In this document: positions 1 through 5,967 of the stretch, one piece after another | Layout of the letters: the number at the start of each line of letters is the position of its first letter | How positions within the stretch are numbered: the first letter of the stretch is position 1 | Assembly: GCA_017848155.1 (NCBI GenBank) | Contig: JAGAKC010000326.1 | Coordinates: 1 to 10,522 of the forward strand | Reading direction: 5' to 3' | From: Oscillospiraceae bacterium | GTDB lineage: Bacteria > Bacillota > Clostridia > Oscillospirales > Ruminococcaceae | DNA: 10,522 bases | Notes under the pieces: model-generated | Told to the model about the DNA's origin: nothing | Databases searched by the model: none | The model's input: the letters and a program-made list of their open reading frames with translations, nothing else | Position numbers and translations under genes: made by a program

Positions 1-1417
1 CAACGTACTGTGCGGTTATCTCATATCCGCCGTTTTCCAGCTGCTCCTTAAGCTCGGTCATACGCTTCAGACCCTTTTCCGCCTCGTCGTAGTCGGGGTG
101 GATGAAGTAGGACTTCTGCATTATATGCCGCACCTCTGTCTTTATTCCCTTCGGCAGTGGCTTTCCCTCAGGGGCAGACATATCGTATTCCACCTCTGTG
201 CGGTCGTCCGAAACGTTCACCTTGTTGATATCCTCTGCGATAAGGCGGGAGAATACCAGCGCCTCAAGCAGCGAGTTGCTTGCCAGCCTGTTTTTGCCGT
301 GAACGCCTGTATGCGAGCATTCGCCTGCTGCGTACAGACCCTTTATATTGGTCGCACCCTTGCCGTCCACATTGATGCCGCCCATCAGATAGTGCTGACA
401 GGGGTAGATGGGGATAGGCCCCTTTGTCATGTCGTAACCCTTTTCCAGCACCTTGTTGTATATCATCGGGAAGTGTCCCTTTACAAATTCGGGGTCCTTG
501 TGGGAGATGTCCAGCCAGAATTCGTCACTGCCTGTCAGCTTCTGCTCCTCTATGATGCACTTTGACACCACGTCACGTGGAGCAAGCTCCTTTCTTTCAG
601 GCTCATACTTGTGCATGAAGCGCTCCTTGTTGCAATTCAGCAGGTAAGCGCCCTCTCCACGCACTGCCTCGGAAACAAGGAAGCATTCACGGTTTTTTGT
701 GTCGGCATTCCTGTCGGAGAATGCGGTGGGGTGAAACTGGACATAGCTGAGATTCTTTATCTCAGCGCCCAGATTGTAAGCGAGCTGTATTCCGTCGCCC
801 GTTGCTATTGCGGAGTTTGTTGTGTAGTCGTACACTCTGCCTATTCCGCCCGTTGCAAGTATCACGGAGTTTGCACAGCAGTATTCGTGTCCGTTTTCGC
901 TGAGTATATCCGCAAAGAAAAGGTCATTTTCCCTTTCAAGGCGGCACAGCACGGAGTTGTTGATAACGCTGACGTTTTTCAGCTGCTGCACCTGCTCGAT
1001 AAGGCTTGTTTCTATCTCAAAGCCCGTGGAATCCTTATGGTGAGCTATGCGGCGGCGGGAGTGTCCGCCCTCCCTTGTGAGGGAGATGCTTCCGTCGTCC
1101 TTGTGGTCGAAGGACACACCGTATTTATCCTGAAGCGCCTGCACGTCGGTGGGACCCTGCTCCACAAGTATGCGGACATTGTCCAGGTCATTCTTATAAT
1201 GACCTGCGATAAGGGTATCCTGTATATGCAGGTCGTAGCTGTCGTTTTCCTTGTCCATTACAGCGGCAACTCCGCCCTGTGCCAGTGCGGAATTGCACAG
1301 CGTAAGCTCTTTCTTTGAGAGCATCAGTATCTTGAGGTCAGGTGCGAGATTCAGTGCGGCATAGATGCCTGAGATGCCTGTGCCGACTATCATTACGTCA
1401 TATCTGCGGAATTTCAA
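1..1417 (-). CDS. nadB: L-aspartate oxidase, 3' end cut off by the window
   Basis: This flavoenzyme oxidises L-aspartate to iminoaspartate, which quinolinate synthase uses in the first steps of de novo NAD synthesis in the cytoplasm. The 472 visible residues open with a Rossmann FAD-binding stretch, VGTGISG (residues 11-17), followed by SALAQGGVAA. Further on come VQFHPTAF, SEAVRGEGA, QHYLMGGI and GLYAAGECSHTGVHG with NRLASNSLLEAL. This combination is typical of NadB rather than of succinate dehydrogenase or fumarate reductase flavoproteins. The start is TTG at 1417, giving MKFRRYDVMIVG, preceded on the minus strand by AGAAAGG (1428-1434) about 10 bases upstream. An in-frame ATG at 1393 would cut into the dinucleotide fold and is less likely. 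The reading frame is open to the left edge, inside the C-terminal helical domain. Neighbouring nadC or nadA would lie outside the window. The gene is divergent from hflX. Family identity is very secure; the start is inferred. Confidence 0.96.
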   Translation of the reverse strand, partial: MKFRRYDVMIVGTGISGIYAALNLAPDLKILMLSKKELTLCNSALAQGGVAAVMDKENDSYDLHIQDTLIAGHYKNDLDNVRILVEQGPTDVQALQDKYGVSFDHKDDGSISLTREGGHSRRRIAHHKDSTGFEIETSLIEQVQQLKNVSVINNSVLCRLERENDLFFADILSENGHEYCCANSVILATGGIGRVYDYTTNSAIATGDGIQLAYNLGAEIKNLSYVQFHPTAFSDRNADTKNRECFLVSEAVRGEGAYLLNCNKERFMHKYEPERKELAPRDVVSKCIIEEQKLTGSDEFWLDISHKDPEFVKGHFPMIYNKVLEKGYDMTKGPIPIYPCQHYLMGGINVDGKGATNIKGLYAAGECSHTGVHGKNRLASNSLLEALVFSRLIAEDINKVNVSDDRTEVEYDMSAPEGKPLPKGIKTEVRHIMQKSYFIHPDYDEAEKGLKRMTELKEQLENGGYEITAQYV

Positions 1418-1427
1418 AGTGGACCAG

Positions 1428-1434
1428 CCTTTCT
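1428..1434 (-). promoter_or_regulatory. Ribosome binding site supporting the TTG start of nadB
   Basis: On the minus strand this reads AGAAAGG, 10 bases before the TTG at 1417. No ATG lies upstream in frame at a sensible distance, so this site decides the start. Confidence 0.6.
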
Positions 1435-1498
1435 TTTACGGAGCATATCCGTTTTTTCAGAATGTATGTTTTCAGATGCGGTATCTGGTGTATGCATG

Positions 1499-1516
1499 TG
1501 TCATTCCCTCTTGACA
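1499..1516. promoter_or_regulatory. Candidate operator: inverted repeat TGTCA-N8-TGACA
   Basis: Two perfect 5-base arms, TGTCA (1499-1503) and TGACA (1512-1516), are separated by eight bases. The right arm overlaps the -35 box of the hflX promoter. The site also lies just downstream of the -10 box that could serve nadB. A regulator bound here could affect both genes. Firmicute nad genes are often controlled by the niacin-responsive repressor NiaR, but I cannot confirm a match to its motif. With arms this short, chance is a real alternative. Confidence 0.35.
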
Positions 1517-1539
1517 GGGGTTGGAAATGTTGTTATAAT
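1511..1539 (+). promoter_or_regulatory. Perfect-consensus sigma-A promoter for hflX
   Basis: TTGACA (1511-1516) and TATAAT (1534-1539) are separated by exactly 17 bases, so both boxes match the housekeeping consensus fully. Transcription should start near 1546, giving hflX a leader of about 98 bases. The -10 box is part of the palindrome at 1532-1545. Confidence 0.88.
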
Positions 1540-1545
1540 TATAAC
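1532..1545. promoter_or_regulatory. 14-bp palindrome carrying -10 boxes on both strands
   Basis: GTTATAATTATAAC is a perfect palindrome. It contains TATAAT on the plus strand (1534-1539) and TATAAT on the minus strand (1543-1538). The minus-strand copy could drive the divergent nadB, with a start near 1531 and a leader of about 115 bases, but no good -35 box is seen for it. The palindrome might instead be a repressor operator. Confidence 0.5.
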
Positions 1546-1643
1546 CAATGTGTATAAACAGGAGTACTGCCCCGATATCTCACATGGGCAGGGTCAGTGC
1601 CGAAACTCCGTTACAGTATCGGCTGTTGCGAAAAGGAGTATAT
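1546..1643 (+). promoter_or_regulatory. hflX leader with candidate alternative pairings
   Basis: The predicted 5' leader can form CTGCCC (1567-1572) with GGGCAG (1586-1591) and GCCGA (1599-1603) with TCGGC (1619-1623). ACTCC (1605-1609) is complementary to the ribosome binding site GGAGT (1635-1639). It is equally complementary to an upstream GGAGT at 1561-1565. The two pairings exclude each other, so the leader could in principle mask or free the ribosome binding site. Stems are short and no known riboswitch class was recognised. Confidence 0.25.
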
Positions 1644-2879
1644 ATGGAAGAAAAGATCTTAACAAAAGCAATACTGGTCAGCGCCGATACAGGCGACTAT
1701 GACTGTGAAGCGTCCATGGACGAGCTTTCGGAGCTTGCACGGACAGCAGGCGCTGAGGAGCTTGCACGTGTGATACAGAAGCGTGACGCCTATGAGAGCG
1801 CCACCGTCATCGGCGAGGGCAAGCTCTCCGAGGTAAAGGAGCTTTGCGAAACGCTTCATGCGGAGCTTCTGATATTCGACTGCGAGCTTACCGCATCGCA
1901 GATAAGGAATATCGAGGAGATAACTGATGTGCGGGTCATCGACCGCACCATGCTTATCCTTGATATCTTTGCGGGAAGAGCCGTTTCCCGTGAGGGTAAA
2001 TTACAGGTAGAGCTTGCGCAGCTGCGCTATCGTCTGCCAAGGCTAATGGGTATCGGTGCATCGCTGTCAAGGCTCGGCGGCGGTATCGGCACGAGAGGTC
2101 CCGGTGAAACGCAGCTTGAAACTGACAGGCGACATATCCGCCGCCGTATCGATAAGCTCGCAGCAGAGCTTAAGGAGCTTGAGGAGCGCCGTGGCTACAC
2201 AAGGCAGCGCCGCAAAAAGGACAGCGTGCAGGTGGGCGCCATCGTAGGCTACACCAATGCAGGAAAGTCCACCTTGCTCAACCTGCTCACTGGGGCAGGG
2301 GTGCTGGCAGAGGACAAGCTGTTTGCAACGCTTGACCCCACTTCAAGAGCCATCGAGCTGCCCGACGGAAGAAGTCTGCTGATGGTGGACACCGTCGGAC
2401 TTATCCGCAGGCTGCCGCATCATCTTGTCGAGGCTTTCAAATCGACTCTGGAGGAGGCTGCCTGTGCGGACATCATCATCCATGTGTGTGATGCGTCCGA
2501 CCCCGAAGCTGCCGAAAAGGCAGAGGTCACGCTGAAAACTCTTGCAGACCTCGGTGCGGCGGAGATACCCGTGGTAACTGTTCTTAACAAATGCGACAAG
2601 CTGGAGGAGAATATCCCCGAAAACGACAGCACTGTCAAGATAAGTGCGCTTAAGGCGCAGGGCATTGACAGGCTGCTGGAGTGCATCGCAAGAAATCTTC
2701 CCGAAACGGCGAAGCGCATGAAGCTTCTGCTGCCGTATGCAAAGGGCGGACTTACTGCCGTTATCCGTGAAAACGGAAAGGTATTCTCTGAGGAGTATAC
2801 CGAAAACGGTATCCTTGTGGACGCACTGGTAGATAAGCTGAACATAAAGCAGATGAGCGAATACGAAGTAACAGAATGA
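1644..2879 (+). CDS. hflX: GTPase HflX
   Basis: HflX is a ribosome-binding GTPase of the TRAFAC class that splits stalled or idle 70S ribosomes under stress. The 411-residue product has the N-terminal HflX domain, including IGEGKLSEV near residue 57 and the glycine-rich LGGGIGTRGPGETQLETDRR (144-163). A charged helical linker (about 164-192) precedes the G domain. That domain shows G1 GYTNAGKST (202-210), the switch region FATLDPTSR (227-235), G3 DTVGL (249-253), G4 NKCD (315-318) and G5 SALK (334-337). A C-terminal domain follows. ATG at 1644 has AAAAGGAG six bases upstream. The same frame is open back to an ATG at 1548, but that codon sits at the predicted transcription start with no ribosome site. 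It is transcribed alone from a consensus promoter and ends in its own terminator. Length is normal for the family. Confidence 0.96.
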   Translation: MEEKILTKAILVSADTGDYDCEASMDELSELARTAGAEELARVIQKRDAYESATVIGEGKLSEVKELCETLHAELLIFDCELTASQIRNIEEITDVRVIDRTMLILDIFAGRAVSREGKLQVELAQLRYRLPRLMGIGASLSRLGGGIGTRGPGETQLETDRRHIRRRIDKLAAELKELEERRGYTRQRRKKDSVQVGAIVGYTNAGKSTLLNLLTGAGVLAEDKLFATLDPTSRAIELPDGRSLLMVDTVGLIRRLPHHLVEAFKSTLEEAACADIIIHVCDASDPEAAEKAEVTLKTLADLGAAEIPVVTVLNKCDKLEENIPENDSTVKISALKAQGIDRLLECIARNLPETAKRMKLLLPYAKGGLTAVIRENGKVFSEEYTENGILVDALVDKLNIKQMSEYEVTE

Positions 2880-2886
2880 TCTGTTA
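2869..2886 (+). repeat. Short hairpin around the hflX stop codon
   Basis: TAACAGA (2869-2875) and TCTGTTA (2880-2886) form a perfect 7-bp stem whose four-base loop contains the TGA stop. It abuts the terminator stem that follows. A role is unknown; it could protect the 3' end or be chance. Confidence 0.4.
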
Positions 2887-2919
2887 TAGGGGCGGATATC
2901 TGAATCCGCCCTTATTTTT
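2886..2919 (+). terminator. Intrinsic terminator of hflX
   Basis: GGGCGGAT (2890-2897) pairs perfectly with ATCCGCCC (2904-2911) around the loop ATCTGA. Outer A-T and G-U pairs extend the stem to about 12 bp. A T-rich tract follows. The tract overlaps the stop codon of the converging acetyltransferase gene. On the minus strand the stem lacks a T tract, so it should act mainly rightward. Confidence 0.87.
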
Positions 2920-3319
2920 ACGGGTTGGATATCGCCATTATCGTTCTTTCTCCCATGGCAGTGAAGCCGAGCTTTTGGTAAAACTCCACCAATGGCTTGT
3001 GCTCTGCCACAAGGAAGAAGTACATATGATCACGGTACTTTTCTTTTGTCATTTCGGTCAGTGTTTTTCCGATCTGTTGATTCTGATAATCGGGGTGTAC
3101 GAGAAGATAATGCACATAAGCTGTCATACCGCCGTCATCGATAGCGTTTATCAGACCGACAAGTCTGTCGCCGTCCCATGCGGTTATTACAGTTTCGCAG
3201 GTGTTGAGCGCCTTATGCAGCCTTTCGGGATATCTTCCCGACTCCCATTCCACAGAGAGGAACAGCTCCTCCAGTTGTTCAGCTGTGAAGCTGCGGTCCT
3301 CTGTGTATCGTATATTCAT
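2918..3319 (-). CDS. GNAT family N-acetyltransferase
   Basis: This 133-residue protein is a compact GNAT acyltransferase that should move an acetyl group from acetyl-CoA to an unidentified amine. The acetyl-CoA binding region is LLVHPDYQNQQIGKTL (72-87), where Q-x-x-I-G-K corresponds to the usual R/Q-x-x-G-x-G/A pyrophosphate loop. The C-terminal FYQKLGF (113-119) is the other common GNAT signature. The beta strand before it, YFFLVAEHKP, fits the fold. The final residues MAISNP run to the stop just inside the hflX terminator. The ATG at 3319 overlaps the galK stop by one base (TGATG), so translation is probably coupled. Substrate cannot be told: closest in style are small single-domain acetyltransferases acting on small molecules or protein N-termini. 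A link to galactose metabolism is suggested only by position. Confidence 0.9.
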   Translation of the reverse strand: MNIRYTEDRSFTAEQLEELFLSVEWESGRYPERLHKALNTCETVITAWDGDRLVGLINAIDDGGMTAYVHYLLVHPDYQNQQIGKTLTEMTKEKYRDHMYFFLVAEHKPLVEFYQKLGFTAMGERTIMAISNP

Positions 3320-4569
3320 CAGTTAAGTACCACCTTTGTACCACCGATAGGACGTACTACCAGAACATGGCAGGAGCCTGCGCCGAACACCTTTTCTATG
3401 TTCATCTTGAACATCTGCAGGTCGTCCAGCGGCACGAACGCCTGGATGGTACCTGCGAAGCCGCCGCCGTGAACACGGCATGCACCCTTGCGGTGCAGTG
3501 AGTATTCCGCAACGTTCAGTGCGATGCTCAGGCACTGGTGCTGTACGTCAGAGCATGCATAGATGTTCTGGAGATATTTGTAGGAGCTGTCGCCGCTCTC
3601 CTTGACAGAGCCGAGGAAGTCAGCAAAATTGTCTGATTTCAGTGCGTGTACCAGCTTGTCCACACGCTCGTTCTCGTCAAAGAAGTGGATAGCACGGAGA
3701 ACTGCCCTGTCACCGAACTGCTGACGTAGCAGGTTGACGTTGAGCATAATGTCAGCCTTTGCTATCTCACGCAGGTGCTTGCAGCCGAAGTATTCCGCAA
3801 TTGACTTCATCTCTGTGGGGATGGAAGCGTACTCGTCGGTGAGGTCTGCGTGGTCGCCCTTTGCGTCAACTATGCACAGCGCATGTCCGAACTTATCAAA
3901 ATCAGCAGGTATAGGCTCGATAACAGGAGAGGATGTGTCCTTGAAATCTATCGCAATGAATCCGCCCACGGAGGACGCCATCTGGTCCATAAGGCCCGAG
4001 GGCTTACCGAAGTACACGTTCTCCGCATACTGCGATATCTGTGCGATCTTCACGGGGCTGATGCCGCCATCGTTGTAAAGGTGAGAAAGGACAGTGCCCA
4101 CCAGCACCTCGAATGCCGCAGAGGAGGAAAGTCCGCTGCCCTTCATTACGTCAGAGGTGGTGTATGCACGGAAGCCGCCTATCTTGTGACCTTCCTGTGC
4201 AAATTTTGCAGCGACGCCACGGATGAGCGATGCGGATGTGTTCTTTTCCTCTGTCACTACATCAAGATCGGAGAGGTCGATGCTGTCCTCGGGGAAGCCC
4301 TCGGACTTTATCGTGATCTTATTGTCGTCTGTAGGCTCGACCACTGCGATGATATCAAGGTTTACGCTTGCCGCAAATACCTTACCGCAGTTGTGGTCGG
4401 TGTGGTTTCCGCATATCTCTGTTCTGCCGGGGGCAGAGAAGTACTGTGGCTCGTTCACAGTGCCGAAATACTGTGCAAATGCCTCTGTAGCCTTGCTGTA
4501 ACGCAGCTTCTGTGCCTCTACCTGAGCGTCAGGGTAGATGTCCTTTAATGTGGAGATAACAGGTTTCAT
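3319..4569 (-). CDS. galK: Galactokinase (GHMP kinase family)
   Basis: The protein phosphorylates the anomeric carbon of galactose with ATP, the entry step of the Leloir pathway, in the cytoplasm. Its 416 residues show the three GHMP blocks. The sugar-binding signature is GRTEICGNHTDHNCG (48-62), the phosphate loop is GSGLSSSAA (144-152), and the C-terminal block is GACRVHGGGFAG (362-373). The catalytic aspartate is expected at D195 in GLMDQMAS, and R49 is the probable partner. The signature differs from the E. coli type GEHTDY: the Glu is replaced by Asn55 and the Tyr by His59. This variant is usual in a Clostridia clade annotated as galactokinase, but substrate range in that clade is less certain. 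ATG at 4569 is preceded by AAAGGA eight bases upstream. An in-frame ATG at 4668 would lie inside the upstream gene and is rejected. It follows the SEDS gene after 58 bases and overlaps the GNAT gene. Confidence 0.92.
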   Translation of the reverse strand: MKPVISTLKDIYPDAQVEAQKLRYSKATEAFAQYFGTVNEPQYFSAPGRTEICGNHTDHNCGKVFAASVNLDIIAVVEPTDDNKITIKSEGFPEDSIDLSDLDVVTEEKNTSASLIRGVAAKFAQEGHKIGGFRAYTTSDVMKGSGLSSSAAFEVLVGTVLSHLYNDGGISPVKIAQISQYAENVYFGKPSGLMDQMASSVGGFIAIDFKDTSSPVIEPIPADFDKFGHALCIVDAKGDHADLTDEYASIPTEMKSIAEYFGCKHLREIAKADIMLNVNLLRQQFGDRAVLRAIHFFDENERVDKLVHALKSDNFADFLGSVKESGDSSYKYLQNIYACSDVQHQCLSIALNVAEYSLHRKGACRVHGGGFAGTIQAFVPLDDLQMFKMNIEKVFGAGSCHVLVVRPIGGTKVVLN

Positions 4570-4601
4570 AATGTGAATCCTTTCTTGTTTTTTCGTTATA
4601 T

Positions 4602-4617
4602 CAAGGGAGTGCTCCCT
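4602..4617 (-). repeat. Small hairpin between the SEDS gene and galK
   Basis: AAGGGA and TCCCTT on the minus strand flank the four-base loop GCAC. No T tract follows, so it is not a standard terminator. It could adjust the transcript ratio between the two genes or be an RNA processing site. Confidence 0.35.
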
Positions 4618-4627
4618 TTGTTGCATA

Positions 4628-5767
4628 TCAGTCCTTTTCCTCGTAGAACATGTGCTTCTTCTTTTCACGGTGGGTGTTTATACTGAGCACAGGTCCCAGC
4701 GCCACGTACATCATCACCATCGATGTACCGCCTGTACTGAGGAAGGGCAGGGGGATACCGATAACGGGAATGACCGACAGCACGACTCCGATGTTTATTA
4801 TACAGTGGAACGTGACCATCGCAAAAGCGCCGATGCATATCATCTTTCCGAGCATATCCTGTGCTGCGGAAGCGTTGGACAGCAGCTTAAGGCACAGCAG
4901 CGCAAGCGCTATCACCACTGCCATACAGCCGATAAAGCCGAGCGTCATTCCGATGTAGGAGAAGATGAAGTCGTTGTATATCTCGGGCACGTAGGTGTGC
5001 GAATCAGAGTCAAAGCCAAGTCCTGTGAGCTGTCCTGAGCCTATGGCGATCTTTGCTCTGTACTGCTGAAGATATGCGCCACGTATCTCCGCCTGCTGCA
5101 GCTCCTCGTCAAACAGCATCAGAAAGCGCAGCTTGTGGTGATCTGCCATGACATAGTTCCATGCCACATAAAGCACCACGGGCGTTGCGATCAATGCGGT
5201 GAGGATATATTTCCATGATATTCCTGCCGCAAAAAGCATGCAGAGGAATATGAACAGGAATACCAGCGCCGAGCCTGCGTCGCCCTGCACCAGCACCAGC
5301 AGGAACGGTGCAAATCCGTGCACGCACAGAAGCAGCAGGCGGGGCAGTGAGTTTATCTTGTCGCCGAGCTTGTGTATGTGTGCGGCAAGGGTCAGGATGT
5401 AGGCTATCTTCAGTATCTCTGACGGCTGGATGGTCATTATGCCAAGGTCGAGCCATGCAAGGTCATCGTCACGCTTTACACCGAGCGGTGTGAACAGCAG
5501 CAGCTGTAGTATAAGTGCGGCAGGTGCATAGATATACCAGAATTTTGCCATCAGCCTGTAGTCTATCATGCCTATCAGTATCGCACCGAAAAATCCTACG
5601 ATGGCGGCGAATATCTGAGTCATGACGTCGCCGTACTGTATAAGTCCGTTTTCGTACAGCGAGTGCACGATCACAATATCAAATGCGGTAATGGCGGCAC
5701 ATATCAGCAGCAGTATCTTATCTACCTTCCTGAAATAATTGCCGAGCCATTTCAGAACAGTTTTCAT
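4628..5767 (-). CDS. SEDS-family peptidoglycan glycosyltransferase, RodA/FtsW-like
   Basis: SEDS proteins are polytopic membrane enzymes that polymerise lipid II into glycan strands, usually with a class B penicillin-binding protein. This 379-residue product has about ten hydrophobic segments. It keeps W105 in AWLDLG, QPSE (114-117), IAIGSGQLTGLGF (240-252) and IPLPFLSTGGTSM (338-350). The expected catalytic aspartate is D266 in NDFIFS, matching HTDFIF of RodA. Several usually conserved places differ. QPDLG is QGDAG (161-165), HTDF is YNDF, and the glutamate pair after DFIFxxIG is Met-Thr. The loop before the catalytic site is short and acidic. RodA is more likely than FtsW or SpoVE from general length, but the paralogue type is uncertain, and no penicillin-binding protein gene is adjacent. 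ATG at 5767 has AGAGGA nine bases upstream. It heads an apparent operon with galK and the GNAT gene. Confidence 0.9.
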   Translation of the reverse strand: MKTVLKWLGNYFRKVDKILLLICAAITAFDIVIVHSLYENGLIQYGDVMTQIFAAIVGFFGAILIGMIDYRLMAKFWYIYAPAALILQLLLFTPLGVKRDDDLAWLDLGIMTIQPSEILKIAYILTLAAHIHKLGDKINSLPRLLLLCVHGFAPFLLVLVQGDAGSALVFLFIFLCMLFAAGISWKYILTALIATPVVLYVAWNYVMADHHKLRFLMLFDEELQQAEIRGAYLQQYRAKIAIGSGQLTGLGFDSDSHTYVPEIYNDFIFSYIGMTLGFIGCMAVVIALALLCLKLLSNASAAQDMLGKMICIGAFAMVTFHCIINIGVVLSVIPVIGIPLPFLSTGGTSMVMMYVALGPVLSINTHREKKKHMFYEEKD

Positions 5768-5820
5768 TATATCATATCCTCTGTAGGGAGTAGTACTGTT
5801 ATCTAATCATATATACTACT

Positions 5821-5849
5821 ATTATATACTTTTTTTGCGCAGTTTGCAA
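5821..5849 (-). promoter_or_regulatory. Sigma-A type promoter for the SEDS-galK-GNAT operon
   Basis: On the minus strand TTGCAA (5849-5844) and a perfect TATAAT (5826-5821) are 17 bases apart. The -35 box matches four of six positions. The spacer includes a run of A residues. The predicted start is near 5814, about 45 bases before the ATG. Confidence 0.7.
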
Positions 5850-5899
5850 TAGAATGAACAGGCAAAAAAAACATAAAATCAAATTTCGCCATAAATGAT

Positions 5900-5936
5900 A
5901 AAAAGCCGAGGATTTATGAAAAATCTTCGGCTTTTT
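5900..5936 (-). terminator. Intrinsic terminator of the GGDEF-EAL gene, symmetric
   Basis: A 16-bp stem with one G-U pair (5900-5915 with 5921-5936) closes a five-base loop. T runs flank it in both directions: TTTTTATC on the minus strand and seven T residues on the plus strand. It lies about 30 bases past the stop at 5968 and should terminate that gene. No rightward gene needs it. Confidence 0.9.
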
Positions 5937-5967
5937 TTACAATTCTCAACGTATAGTCGGTGCATGG

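Noticed and set aside
611..1318. Plus-strand open frame of 235 codons
   Set aside because: It is antisense to the well-supported nadB frame, is rich in Cys, Val and Tyr as expected from reverse reading, and has no recognisable domain.
1..1417. Succinate dehydrogenase or fumarate reductase flavoprotein
   Set aside because: The QHYLMGGI and CSHTGVHG stretches and the SALAQGGVAA segment fit L-aspartate oxidase better.
1548..1643. Upstream in-frame ATG codons (1548, 1584) that would lengthen HflX by up to 32 residues
   Set aside because: The 1548 codon lies at the predicted transcription start, neither has a ribosome site, and HflX homology begins at the ATG at 1644 with a strong site.
4570..4668. 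N-terminal extension of galactokinase from an ATG at 4668
   Set aside because: It overlaps the end of the SEDS gene, the extra residues look random, and AAAGGA precedes the ATG at 4569.
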